DNA from: an uncultured Lachnospiraceae bacterium
Lineage (GTDB): Bacteria; Bacillota; Clostridia; Lachnospirales; Lachnospiraceae
Length of the DNA stretch: 64,000 nt
Direction of reading: 5' to 3'
Assembly: GCA_902781215.1 (NCBI GenBank)
Contig: CACZIO010000005.1
Location: 33,847 to 97,846 of the forward strand
This document shows, in pieces, positions 1 to 7,090 of the stretch (the stretch's first letter is position 1; each line of letters starts with the position of its first letter). The notes below the pieces were generated by a model. That model searched no databases, had not been told where the DNA came from, and saw nothing but the letters and a program-made list of their open reading frames with translations. A program made the translations under genes and the position numbers.

Positions 1-460
1 TCTATCATTTTCTGCCTCTGCTGTTTTGTTTGTTTTTTAATAGCGGTAAAAACATTAGTCTGACATCACATAAGGTATACCTTACCAGAAAAACAGAACA
101 TGTAGAAGTGAAAAAAATGTAACCCGAATAACAGGATGTCGTGACAGCAATGCAAAGCATTGCTCCGGCCCTCGACAGGGCGTGAACATGTAGGAGGATG
201 TCGACGGTAAAAGTCCTGGAACTGCAACAGGTTTGACCCATATCCATGTGATGAATCTCAGCATGCCTGCGCAGGGTTCCGGAGGGGATGAACCGCATGG
301 CATACAGTTTTATTATTTACGCAAATTTTTTGTTGTGATACGATAAGAAGGCAGTCTCAGGGCTGTTGAAAGGAACTATCTGACCGGCATATAGTAATAT
401 TGAAATCATTTCATATTATTCTGTGGAACTGAGTGATCAGCATAGAAATATAGAATAGAA
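1..460. other. Intergenic region upstream of parS
   Basis: No convincing gene is seen here. The short open frames lack a good ribosome binding site and recognisable protein sequence. The only clear structure is a small hairpin near 148-164 (agcaatg, loop caaa, gcattgct). In many Firmicutes mnmG lies just before rsmG, so it may lie left of the window; that is expectation, not observation. Confidence 0.5.
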
Positions 461-476
461 TGTTTCACGTGAAACA
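461..476. promoter_or_regulatory. parS: parS centromere site bound by ParB
   Basis: The 16-bp palindrome TGTTTCACGTGAAACA matches the bacterial parS consensus exactly. It lies 44 bp before rsmG and upstream of the parA-parB pair. ParB binds parS, loads as a CTP-dependent clamp and spreads, which drives origin segregation and SMC loading. The position is typical of origin-proximal parS sites. No second perfect copy was noticed in the window. Confidence 0.95.
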
Positions 477-519
477 TTTATTATTTGTTATGATTAATAT
501 TTGTTACGAGGTGACATAA

Positions 520-1263
520 GTGATGGGAATGAATATACAGGACGCGGAGAGAACATTCAGTGATCAGCTGACGATGATCGGACTTTCTCTTTCACAGAGG
601 CAGATGGATCAGTTTCGCCTTTACTGTGAAAATCTTCTGAAATGGAATGAAGTGATGAATCTGACAGCCATCACGGATATCGATGAGATTTACAGCAAGC
701 ATTTTCTTGACAGCCTGACCCTGATTGCGATGATCGATCCGCAGAGCCTGTCCGGGATGAGTCTGCTCGATATCGGGACGGGCGCAGGATTTCCGGGACT
801 GCCGCTGGCCATCGCCTTCCCGGAGTTGAAGGTGACACTGGTGGATTCCCTGCAGAAGCGGATTGGTTTTCTGGATGATACGATCCGGCTCCTGGGTCTG
901 GAAAATGTCCGTACCTGCCATGCCCGCGCGGAGGAGTTCGGACGGGTCGAGTCCGAGCGGGAACATTATGATATTGTGTGTTCCAGGGCGGTCGCCAGAC
1001 TCAATGTTCTGGCAGAATACTGCATTCCTTTTGCAAAAAAGGGAGGATACTTCATCGCTTATAAAGCAGACCGTGTCAATGAAGAGATGGAGGAAGGCAA
1101 GAAGGCAGTCAGGATTCTCGGCGGCCGGGTCGACCAGGTCATCTCCTTCCAGCTTCCCGGAACCGATTACAACAGGACTCTGGTGCAGGTCATCAAGGAA
1201 GAGCACACCTCCGGGAAATATCCGCGCAGGGCGGGCACACCGGGAAAGGATCCCCTGCACTGA
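520..1263 (+). CDS. rsmG: 16S rRNA (guanine-527-N7)-methyltransferase RsmG
   Basis: This 247-residue protein is the usual size for RsmG (GidB), the SAM-dependent enzyme that methylates N7 of G527 in the 530 loop of 16S rRNA. The SAM-binding glycine motif DIGTGAGFPGLPLA is visible near residues 88-101, and the family motif SRAVARL follows near residue 156. A GAGGTGA ribosome site at about 509-514 serves either GTG at 520 or ATG at 523. It is the first gene of the rsmG-parA-parB group next to parS, a common origin-proximal arrangement. The C-terminal 20 residues are basic and look like a non-conserved tail. Confidence 0.95.
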   Translation: MMGMNIQDAERTFSDQLTMIGLSLSQRQMDQFRLYCENLLKWNEVMNLTAITDIDEIYSKHFLDSLTLIAMIDPQSLSGMSLLDIGTGAGFPGLPLAIAFPELKVTLVDSLQKRIGFLDDTIRLLGLENVRTCHARAEEFGRVESEREHYDIVCSRAVARLNVLAEYCIPFAKKGGYFIAYKADRVNEEMEEGKKAVRILGGRVDQVISFQLPGTDYNRTLVQVIKEEHTSGKYPRRAGTPGKDPLH

Positions 1264-1293
1264 AAACGCGCTTATGATCGTTTTGTGATGTAT

Positions 1294-1318
1294 GTGCTGC
1301 CGCTCTGGCGAGCGGCAT
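1294..1318. repeat. Leader hairpin upstream of parA, shared with 20413-20437
   Basis: The gap between rsmG and parA holds a stem TGCCGCT / AGCGGCA (1298-1304 and 1311-1317). The 25-bp segment matches 20413-20437, before the sugar symporter gene, at 22 of 25 positions, and all three differences are C/T changes. There is no T-run after the stem, so it is not an ordinary terminator. Confidence 0.5.
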
Positions 1319-1339
1319 GGTAGGAAAGAGAGATAAAAA

Positions 1340-2101
1340 ATGGGAAAAATCATTGCAGTTGCAAATCAGAAGGGAGGCGTCGGAAAGACGACGACAACGA
1401 TCAATCTGGCCGCATCTCTTGCTGAACTGGATAAAAAGATCCTGGTGATCGATGTGGATCCGCAGGGCAATACGACGAGCGGATTCGGAGTGGATAAGAA
1501 TGGGCAGGAAAATACGATCTATGAGCTGCTGCTCGATGACTGCTCGGTCAATGAGACGATCATCCAGAATGTTGTTCCGAATCTGGATCTGATCGCGGCC
1601 AATGTCAATCTGGCTGCCGCGGAGATCGAACTGATCGGTATCGAGAGAAAGGAATATATTCTGCGGGATGCCCTCGATTTCATCAGGGATGACTACGACT
1701 ATATTTTCCTGGATTGCCCGCCGTCCCTGAGTGTTCTGACGGTCAATGCCATGACGGCCTCCGACACGGTGCTGGTGCCGATCCAGTGTGAATATTACGC
1801 GCTCGAGGGTCTCAGCCAGCTCATCCACACCATCAATCTGGTGCGGGAGCGCCTGAATCCAAATCTGGACATTGAGGGAATCGTCTTTACCATGTACGAC
1901 GCCCGAACCAACCTGTCCGCGCAGGTTGTGGAAAATGTCCGCACACATGTAGAGCAGCATATCTATGACACACTGATCCCGAGAAATATCCGTCTGGCGG
2001 AGGCGCCCAGCTATGGAGAGCCCATCACGGTTTACGAGCCCCGATCCGCCGGTGCGGAGGCATATAAAAAGCTGGCGAAGGAAATGGTTGCGCGCTCATA
2101 A
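1340..2101 (+). CDS. parA: Chromosome-partitioning ATPase ParA (Soj)
   Basis: This 253-residue MinD/ParA-type ATPase starts with the deviant Walker A motif KGGVGKTT at residues 11-18 and has the Walker B-like DCPPSL near residue 125. Members bind DNA non-specifically as ATP dimers and are stimulated by ParB to move or segregate parS complexes; in Bacillus, Soj also influences DnaA. The start ATG follows GGAAAGAGAG. parB lies about 250 bp downstream and parS upstream, so this is the chromosomal system and not a plasmid copy. Its last codons and stop seed a degenerate repeat that continues into the gap before parB. Confidence 0.96.
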   Translation: MGKIIAVANQKGGVGKTTTTINLAASLAELDKKILVIDVDPQGNTTSGFGVDKNGQENTIYELLLDDCSVNETIIQNVVPNLDLIAANVNLAAAEIELIGIERKEYILRDALDFIRDDYDYIFLDCPPSLSVLTVNAMTASDTVLVPIQCEYYALEGLSQLIHTINLVRERLNPNLDIEGIVFTMYDARTNLSAQVVENVRTHVEQHIYDTLIPRNIRLAEAPSYGEPITVYEPRSAGAEAYKKLAKEMVARS

Positions 2102-2240
2102 GAAAAAGGGCGTCGATGACGACAAACCGAAGCAGACCGCAGAGATGGAAGCGCGCATAGGAAAAGATGGCTGCGCGCTCATAAAAAAGAAGACAGCGCG
2201 CATAAGAAAAGAGAAAAGGCTGCATAAAAAAGGCAAAGCC
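2089..2240. repeat. Degenerate repeats derived from the parA 3' end
   Basis: The motif (T/A)GCGCGC(TC)ATAAGAAAA occurs at about 2089, 2150, 2172 and 2195, with a weaker copy at 2221. The first copy contains the last codons and TAA stop of parA. The gap thus appears to have grown by repeated copying of the gene end. A short frame (2013-2243) runs through it but looks like low-complexity Lys/Arg sequence and not a gene. Confidence 0.6.
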
Positions 2241-2354
2241 TGAAGGCAGAAATCGGATGGATTTGTGCTCAGAAAGAATAAGAAATACAGCATAAAAGCA
2301 GAATCAGGAAACCGGATGTGACAGACGGAAGAGGAAGGAACACAGGAGAAGCAG

Positions 2355-3506
2355 ATGGCGAGAAGAAGACATGGAGGTCTGGGGAGAGGGCTGGATGCCC
2401 TGATCCCGCAGGCGCGGCCCGGTCAGGCGCCGCAGCAGGAAAATACAGAGCAAAAAGGGCAGGCATCCGCATCTGATCAGGAGCCGGAGAGAAAAGAACA
2501 GGCCGCGGCGCCTGGTCAGGAAAACGGAAAAGAAAACACGGATGGAATCCGGGTTATTTCCGGGACAGAAAAGAATACGGAAGCAGTGGAAGCTTCCGGT
2601 CATTCGGAAACCGCCGGTCATTCAGAAGCTGTCGGCCTTTCAGAAACAGCCGGTCTGCCGGAGACTTTGAACCGGCCGGAGGATGCTGACCGCCAGGAAG
2701 CTGCCGGCAGCATCCGCATGTTGAGGCTGGCCCAGGTCGACCCCAACAGGAGCCAGCCCCGCCAGATTTTTGAGGACGAGGCCCTGGAGGAGCTGGCGGA
2801 GTCCATCCGTCAGTTCGGAGTCCTGCAGCCCATCCTTGTACAGAAGAAGGGCAGCCGCTACGAGATCATCGCGGGTGAGCGGCGCTGGCGCGCCTCCCGC
2901 AAGGCGGGGCTCAAGGAGATTCCCGCCATCGTCAAAGACTATTCGGACCAGGAGACCCTGGAGCTGTCGCTGATCGAGAACATCCAGCGCCAGGACCTCA
3001 ATCCGATCGAGGAGGCCAAGGCCTTCCGCAGACTGCTGGACGAGTTTGGCCTGCGCCAGGAGGACCTGGCTGTGCGTGTCTCAAAATCCAGGACGGCCAT
3101 CACCAATGCGGTCCGCCTCCTCAAGCTGGACGAGAGGGTGCAGGACCTGCTGATCCGGGATCAGATTTCCATGGGCCATGCCCGGGCTCTGCTGCCGGTT
3201 GAGATCCCCGATGAACAGTTCCTGCTCGCACAGCAGGTTGCGGACAAGCACCTGAGCGTCCGCGAGGTGGAAAAGCTGGTCAAGACCAGGCTGGCCGGGA
3301 AAGCGGCCAGGAAGGCGAAGGACGGGAAAAAGGATATGGAGAAGGATCCCGCCCTGGAACTGGCCTACCGCACGATCGAGGAGCAGCTCAAGCAGTCCCT
3401 GGGGACCCGGGCGGTGATCCGCGGCGGCGGAGACGGAACAGGCAGGATCGAGATCGATTTTTACAGCAATGAGGACCTGGAAAAAATCGTCGACCTGCTG
3501 ACGTGA
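2355..3506 (+). CDS. parB: Chromosome-partitioning protein ParB (Spo0J)
   Basis: This 383-residue protein has the ParB order. The N-terminal ParA-activating GLGRGLDALI motif is followed by a long low-complexity linker (about residues 15-118, with repeated SETAG-like units), the ParB/Srx CTP-binding domain with GERRWRASRKAGL near residue 174, the helix-turn-helix that reads parS, and a C-terminal dimerisation domain. Chromosomal ParB proteins are usually near 280-300 residues, and the linker accounts for the excess. The ATG follows AGGAG with good spacing. It should bind the consensus parS at 461-476 and act with ParA. Confidence 0.96.
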   Translation: MARRRHGGLGRGLDALIPQARPGQAPQQENTEQKGQASASDQEPERKEQAAAPGQENGKENTDGIRVISGTEKNTEAVEASGHSETAGHSEAVGLSETAGLPETLNRPEDADRQEAAGSIRMLRLAQVDPNRSQPRQIFEDEALEELAESIRQFGVLQPILVQKKGSRYEIIAGERRWRASRKAGLKEIPAIVKDYSDQETLELSLIENIQRQDLNPIEEAKAFRRLLDEFGLRQEDLAVRVSKSRTAITNAVRLLKLDERVQDLLIRDQISMGHARALLPVEIPDEQFLLAQQVADKHLSVREVEKLVKTRLAGKAARKAKDGKKDMEKDPALELAYRTIEEQLKQSLGTRAVIRGGGDGTGRIEIDFYSNEDLEKIVDLLT

Positions 3507-3526
3507 CGGGGAAAGCGTGCTATAAT
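3498..3526 (+). promoter_or_regulatory. Putative promoter for serS
   Basis: CTGACG (3498-3503) and a perfect TATAAT (3521-3526) are separated by 17 bp. The -35 box overlaps the end of parB. A leader of roughly 220 nt would follow. It was searched by eye for the T-box core AGGGTGGNACCGCG, and none is present. Confidence 0.5.
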
Positions 3527-3755
3527 AACTGGTCACATTCATTCACGGTGTGCCTTTTTTACACAGGATATCCGGACTGTCCGTGGTCTGCAGAGACAGC
3601 TGCAGACAAGTGCAGGGAGCGGTATGTCCGCCGGGCATGCATATGACCCGCGCGCAGGTAAGGCAGGTAAGCGCTGAAGGCGGGTCCTGAACACAAAGAG
3701 TAACAGGCCGTATTTCGGTCAGTTATCACATCAATAAAGAGAGGGACGAAAGAAA

Positions 3756-5042
3756 ATGATCGATGTAAAATTTCTCAGAGAAAATCCGGACGCAGTCAGA
3801 GAGAATATCAAAAAGAAATTCCAGGACGCCAAGCTTCCGCTCGTAGATGAAGTCATTGAATATGACGCCAAGAGCCGCGCCGCCCAGCAGGAGGCGGACC
3901 AGATCCGCGCGGAGAAGAAAAAGATCTCCAAGCAGATCGGCGGACTGATGAAGCAGGGCAAAAAGGAAGAGGCCGAGGAGATCAAGAGAAAGGTCGCGGA
4001 CAACAGCCGTCTCGAGGAGCTGGACGCCATCAAGAAGGAAGCGGATGAGATCGTCAGAAAAGACATGATGGTGATCCCGCAGATGATTGATCCTTCTGTT
4101 CCGATCGGCCCCGATGACACCCACAATGTGGAGATCGAAAAATTCGGCGAGCCCCTGGTCCCGGACTTCGAGGTCCCCTATCACACGGATATCATGAAGC
4201 GCTTCAACGGCATCGACCTGGATGCGGCCGGCGACGTGGCGGGCAACGGCTTCTATTATCTGATGGGCAATATCGCAAGGCTTCATTCCGCCGTGATCTC
4301 CTATGCGAGAGATTTCATGATCAACAAGGGCTTCACCTACTGTGTGCCGCCCTTCATGATCCGCAGCCGCGTCGTGACCGGCGTCATGAGCTTTGCGGAG
4401 ATGGATGCCATGATGTACAAGATCGAGGGCGAGGACCTCTACCTGATCGGCACTTCCGAGCACTCCATGATCGGCAAGTTCATCGACCAGATCATCCCCG
4501 AGGAGAAGCTTCCCCAGACCCTGACCAGCTATTCCCCCTGCTTCCGCAAGGAGAAGGGCGCGCACGGCATCGAGGAGCGCGGTGTCTACAGGATCCACCA
4601 GTTCGAGAAGCAGGAGATGATCGTCGTCTGCAAGCCCGAGGAGTCCATGGACTGGTACAACAAGATGTGGTCCTACACCGTCGAGCTCTTCCGCAGCCTG
4701 GACATCCCCGTCCGCACGCTCGAGTGCTGCTCCGGCGACCTGGCCGACCTCAAGGTCAAGTCCTGTGATGTCGAGGCATGGTCCCCCCGCCAGAAGAAGT
4801 ATTTTGAGGTGGGCAGCTGCTCCAACCTCGGCGACGCCCAGGCGCGCCGCCTGCAGATCCGTGTCAACGGAAAGGACGGCAAAAAGTATCTGGCCCACAC
4901 CCTCAACAACACGGTCGTGGCACCGCCCAGGATGCTCATCGCTTTCCTCGAGAACAACCTGCGCGAGGACGGCTCCGTCGCCATTCCGGAAGTCCTGCGT
5001 CCCTACATGGGCGGCATGACAGAGCTGGTTCCCGAGAACTAA
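3756..5042 (+). CDS. serS: Seryl-tRNA synthetase
   Basis: This 428-residue class II synthetase charges tRNA-Ser. The N-terminal MIDVKFLRENPDAV and the long charged helical arm (about residues 30-100) are typical tRNA-binding coiled coil. Motif 2 is seen as SPCFRKEKGAHG, and the C-terminal motif 3 region reads NNTVVAPPRMLIAFLEN instead of the common NGSGLAVGRTLVAILEN, so the loop differs while the arginine is kept. The ATG follows GAGAGGGACG. It seems to be a single-gene unit with its own promoter. Apart from the motif 3 variant it looks ordinary. Confidence 0.95.
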   Translation: MIDVKFLRENPDAVRENIKKKFQDAKLPLVDEVIEYDAKSRAAQQEADQIRAEKKKISKQIGGLMKQGKKEEAEEIKRKVADNSRLEELDAIKKEADEIVRKDMMVIPQMIDPSVPIGPDDTHNVEIEKFGEPLVPDFEVPYHTDIMKRFNGIDLDAAGDVAGNGFYYLMGNIARLHSAVISYARDFMINKGFTYCVPPFMIRSRVVTGVMSFAEMDAMMYKIEGEDLYLIGTSEHSMIGKFIDQIIPEEKLPQTLTSYSPCFRKEKGAHGIEERGVYRIHQFEKQEMIVVCKPEESMDWYNKMWSYTVELFRSLDIPVRTLECCSGDLADLKVKSCDVEAWSPRQKKYFEVGSCSNLGDAQARRLQIRVNGKDGKKYLAHTLNNTVVAPPRMLIAFLENNLREDGSVAIPEVLRPYMGGMTELVPEN

Positions 5043-5170
5043 AGGAAAGATATTATCTGCGCAGGGAGGCTGTTTTCATAACAGATACGGGTCCTTGGGG
5101 GCACATGTACATGTAAACTGTATTCTGCGGAGGGCAGCTTCGCTTTTACGCGGATTAGGAGAACCTGTTT

Positions 5171-6067
5171 TTGCATAAATATTTACGGGCAGTCGGATTT
5201 TCAGAGCGCATGAATTCCATGGACCGGCTGAACCTGATCGATGATATCAAAACAAAATCCTCATATAAAAAGCAGGCGCCGGGCTATGAAAACGACGGAG
5301 AGATCCTGACGGAATACCGGATGGACCTCGCCGGCGGCTGCGGTCTGACCATGACGGGGATCTTCGAGGATGACAATGACCTTCTGACCGGGGAGATCGA
5401 GCCCTATCTGATGCCGGAGTCGGTCACCTCGATGGAGGAGGTCTTTGTGGAGCAGAGGATCGACAACCGGTCCTTCGCCGGCATCTGCGACGATATGCGG
5501 ATCGGGACGACCCTGATCTTCCGCCTGCTCAACCCGGTGGACTATCTCCGTTTCAGCTCCTTTGAGGACCTGCCCTGTCCGGGGACCAGCGTCTGTCTCT
5601 CCGCGCTCTCCGTGGAGGGCACGGTCGTCCTGCCCCTGCACAAAAACGCCTATGAACAGCAGGTCATCCTGCGCAGGGCGGACCGGCGCAGAAAGCTCCT
5701 GGAGGCAGCCAGGGACGGGAACGAGCAGGCCATGCAGACCATCACCATGGAGGACATGGACACCTACAGCGACCTGCTGAACAGGGTCCAGGAGGAGGAC
5801 ATCCTGACCCTGGTGGATTCCTTTTTCATGCCGACCGGGGCGGAGTGCGACATCTACTATATTCTGGGAGAGATCCTCTCCTGCAGGCAGGTGCGCAACC
5901 TCTACACCCTGGACAAGATCCACATCCTGACGATCCGCTGCAGCGGCATTGAATTCACGGTCGCCATCAACCACAAGGACCTGTACGGCCATCCCGAGCC
6001 CGGCCGGCGCTTCAAGGGCGTCATCTGGCTGCAGGGCACGATCCTGTACCCGGGAGCAGTCGGCTGA
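5171..6067 (+). CDS. DUF3881 family protein of unknown function
   Basis: The 298-residue product begins MHKYLRAVGFSERMNSMDRL, which I recognise as the start of DUF3881 proteins, common in Lachnospiraceae and of unknown function. The start codon is TTG, preceded by AGGAG at about 5157-5161; the family usually begins with this same MHKYLRA segment, which supports the choice. No membrane segment or catalytic motif is obvious, and the protein looks soluble. It sits after serS and ends before a strong terminator. I cannot assign a role. Confidence 0.8.
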   Translation: MHKYLRAVGFSERMNSMDRLNLIDDIKTKSSYKKQAPGYENDGEILTEYRMDLAGGCGLTMTGIFEDDNDLLTGEIEPYLMPESVTSMEEVFVEQRIDNRSFAGICDDMRIGTTLIFRLLNPVDYLRFSSFEDLPCPGTSVCLSALSVEGTVVLPLHKNAYEQQVILRRADRRRKLLEAARDGNEQAMQTITMEDMDTYSDLLNRVQEEDILTLVDSFFMPTGAECDIYYILGEILSCRQVRNLYTLDKIHILTIRCSGIEFTVAINHKDLYGHPEPGRRFKGVIWLQGTILYPGAVG

Positions 6068-6121
6068 GCAACAGGCTGAGCCGCTGAAAAGAAAAATCGA
6101 TCCACACCTGATCACAAGGGT

Positions 6122-6160
6122 CCCTCGCCGGAAAAATGGAATCCGGCGAGGGGCTTTTTT
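6122..6160 (+). terminator. Rho-independent terminator after the DUF3881 gene
   Basis: A perfect 10-bp stem CCCTCGCCGG / CCGGCGAGGG (6122-6131 and 6143-6152) is followed directly by CTTTTTT. Confidence 0.9.
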
Positions 6161-6341
6161 GATGCGCGAACCTGTTTTCTCATCGTCCGGACTACCATCA
6201 TCCAGACTATCACCATAATCTCCATTCCGGAGCGCCATTTCCAGTGGCAGCAGCCGGCACGATCGTTTCTATGGAATAACTTCTGCGGAAAATAATACAA
6301 AACGCCTATTGCTTTTACTATAAGTATCTTTTATTAGAAGC

Positions 6342-6393
6342 AAGTTAGTTATTACAAATTAAGGTTGACACAACTAACTTAGTCGTGTTAAAC
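6342..6393 (+). promoter_or_regulatory. feo promoter with candidate metalloregulator operator
   Basis: TTGACA (6365-6370), a 17-bp spacer and TTAAAC (6388-6393) form a good promoter. AAGTTAGTT (6342-6350) and its exact reverse complement AACTAACTT (6372-6380) flank and overlap the -35 region; the right half lies in the spacer. Such half-sites resemble DtxR/IdeR-type TTAGGTTAG elements more than a Fur box, so iron repression by a DtxR-family protein is a reasonable inference. Confidence 0.55.
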
Positions 6394-6481
6394 TCTGTCT
6401 GATTTTCAGTGGAAGGTGGAAAAATATCCGTTTATCCATTGATCAACAGCACACATGAGACAGCATTGGAAGGAGGCTGAA

Positions 6482-6694
6482 ATGATGCCATTGAGTCTGG
6501 CAGATCCCGGAAAGGAACAGACAATTGTAAAAGTCGGGGGAAATGCGGAGGTGCGCCAGCATCTCGAAAATCTGGGATTTGTCGTCGGAGGAACCGTCAC
6601 TGTACTTTCTATTCTCAATGGAAACGCGATCGTAAAGGTGAAAGAATCACGGATCGCTATCAATGAAGAACTCGCCAGAAAGATCATGGTGTAA
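6482..6694 (+). CDS. feoA: FeoA-family ferrous iron transport accessory protein (first copy)
   Basis: This 70-residue SH3-like FeoA domain protein starts MMPLSLADPGKEQTIVKVGG. FeoA partners with the FeoB iron permease at the inner face of the membrane. The chosen ATG at 6482 follows AAGGAGG at 6470-6476; an upstream in-frame ATG at 6455 lacks such a site. It is the first gene of a feoA-feoA-feoB-small peptide operon driven by the promoter at 6365. Two tandem FeoA domains before FeoB are common in Clostridia. Confidence 0.92.
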   Translation: MMPLSLADPGKEQTIVKVGGNAEVRQHLENLGFVVGGTVTVLSILNGNAIVKVKESRIAINEELARKIMV

Positions 6695-6715
6695 ATACAG
6701 ACAGGGAGGAGATAC

Positions 6716-6937
6716 ATGAAAACACTGAGAGATGTAAAGATCGGTGAGACCGCTAAGGTGAAAAAGCTCCACGGTGAAGGCGCCGTCAAACGGCGCATCA
6801 TGGATATGGGCATCACCAAGGGCGTGGACGTATATGTCCGCAAGGTTGCGCCCCTGGGAGATCCCGTTGAAGTGACCGTGCGGAATTATGAGCTCTCCCT
6901 CCGCAAGGAGGATGCGGCCATGGTGGAAGTCGAATGA
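6716..6937 (+). CDS. feoA: FeoA-family ferrous iron transport accessory protein (second copy)
   Basis: This second 73-residue FeoA domain contains the characteristic RRIMDMGITKGVDVYVRKVAP stretch and the C-terminal SLRKEDAAMVEV strand. It lies 21 bp after the first feoA behind GGGAGGAG and is clearly distinct in sequence from it. The two may form a heteromeric partner set for FeoB, which is inference. A 150-bp gap before feoB contains no gene. Confidence 0.93.
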   Translation: MKTLRDVKIGETAKVKKLHGEGAVKRRIMDMGITKGVDVYVRKVAPLGDPVEVTVRNYELSLRKEDAAMVEVE

Positions 6938-7090
6938 TATGAGAAATGCGCAGGGTCCTCAGGTGAATCCCGGCGGCAGATTACCTTATCATAAATTCCC
7001 GTTTCAGATAAAGAGCATTGAAACAGAGGAAGCTGCGCAGCGGAAGACAGATCCGTGCAGAAGAAGCTTCCGGACAGGAGGAGTAGGAAA

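Noticed and set aside
5-303. Small minus-strand ORFs at the left edge
   Set aside because: Two overlapping frames without ribosome sites or family resemblance; probably chance.
2013-2243. Small Lys/Arg-rich protein between parA and parB
   Set aside because: The frame overlaps parA and translates the degenerate repeats; there is no ribosome site or recognisable sequence.
3527-3755. T-box riboswitch before serS
   Set aside because: The leader is long enough, but the AGGGTGGNACCGCG core and terminator pair are absent.
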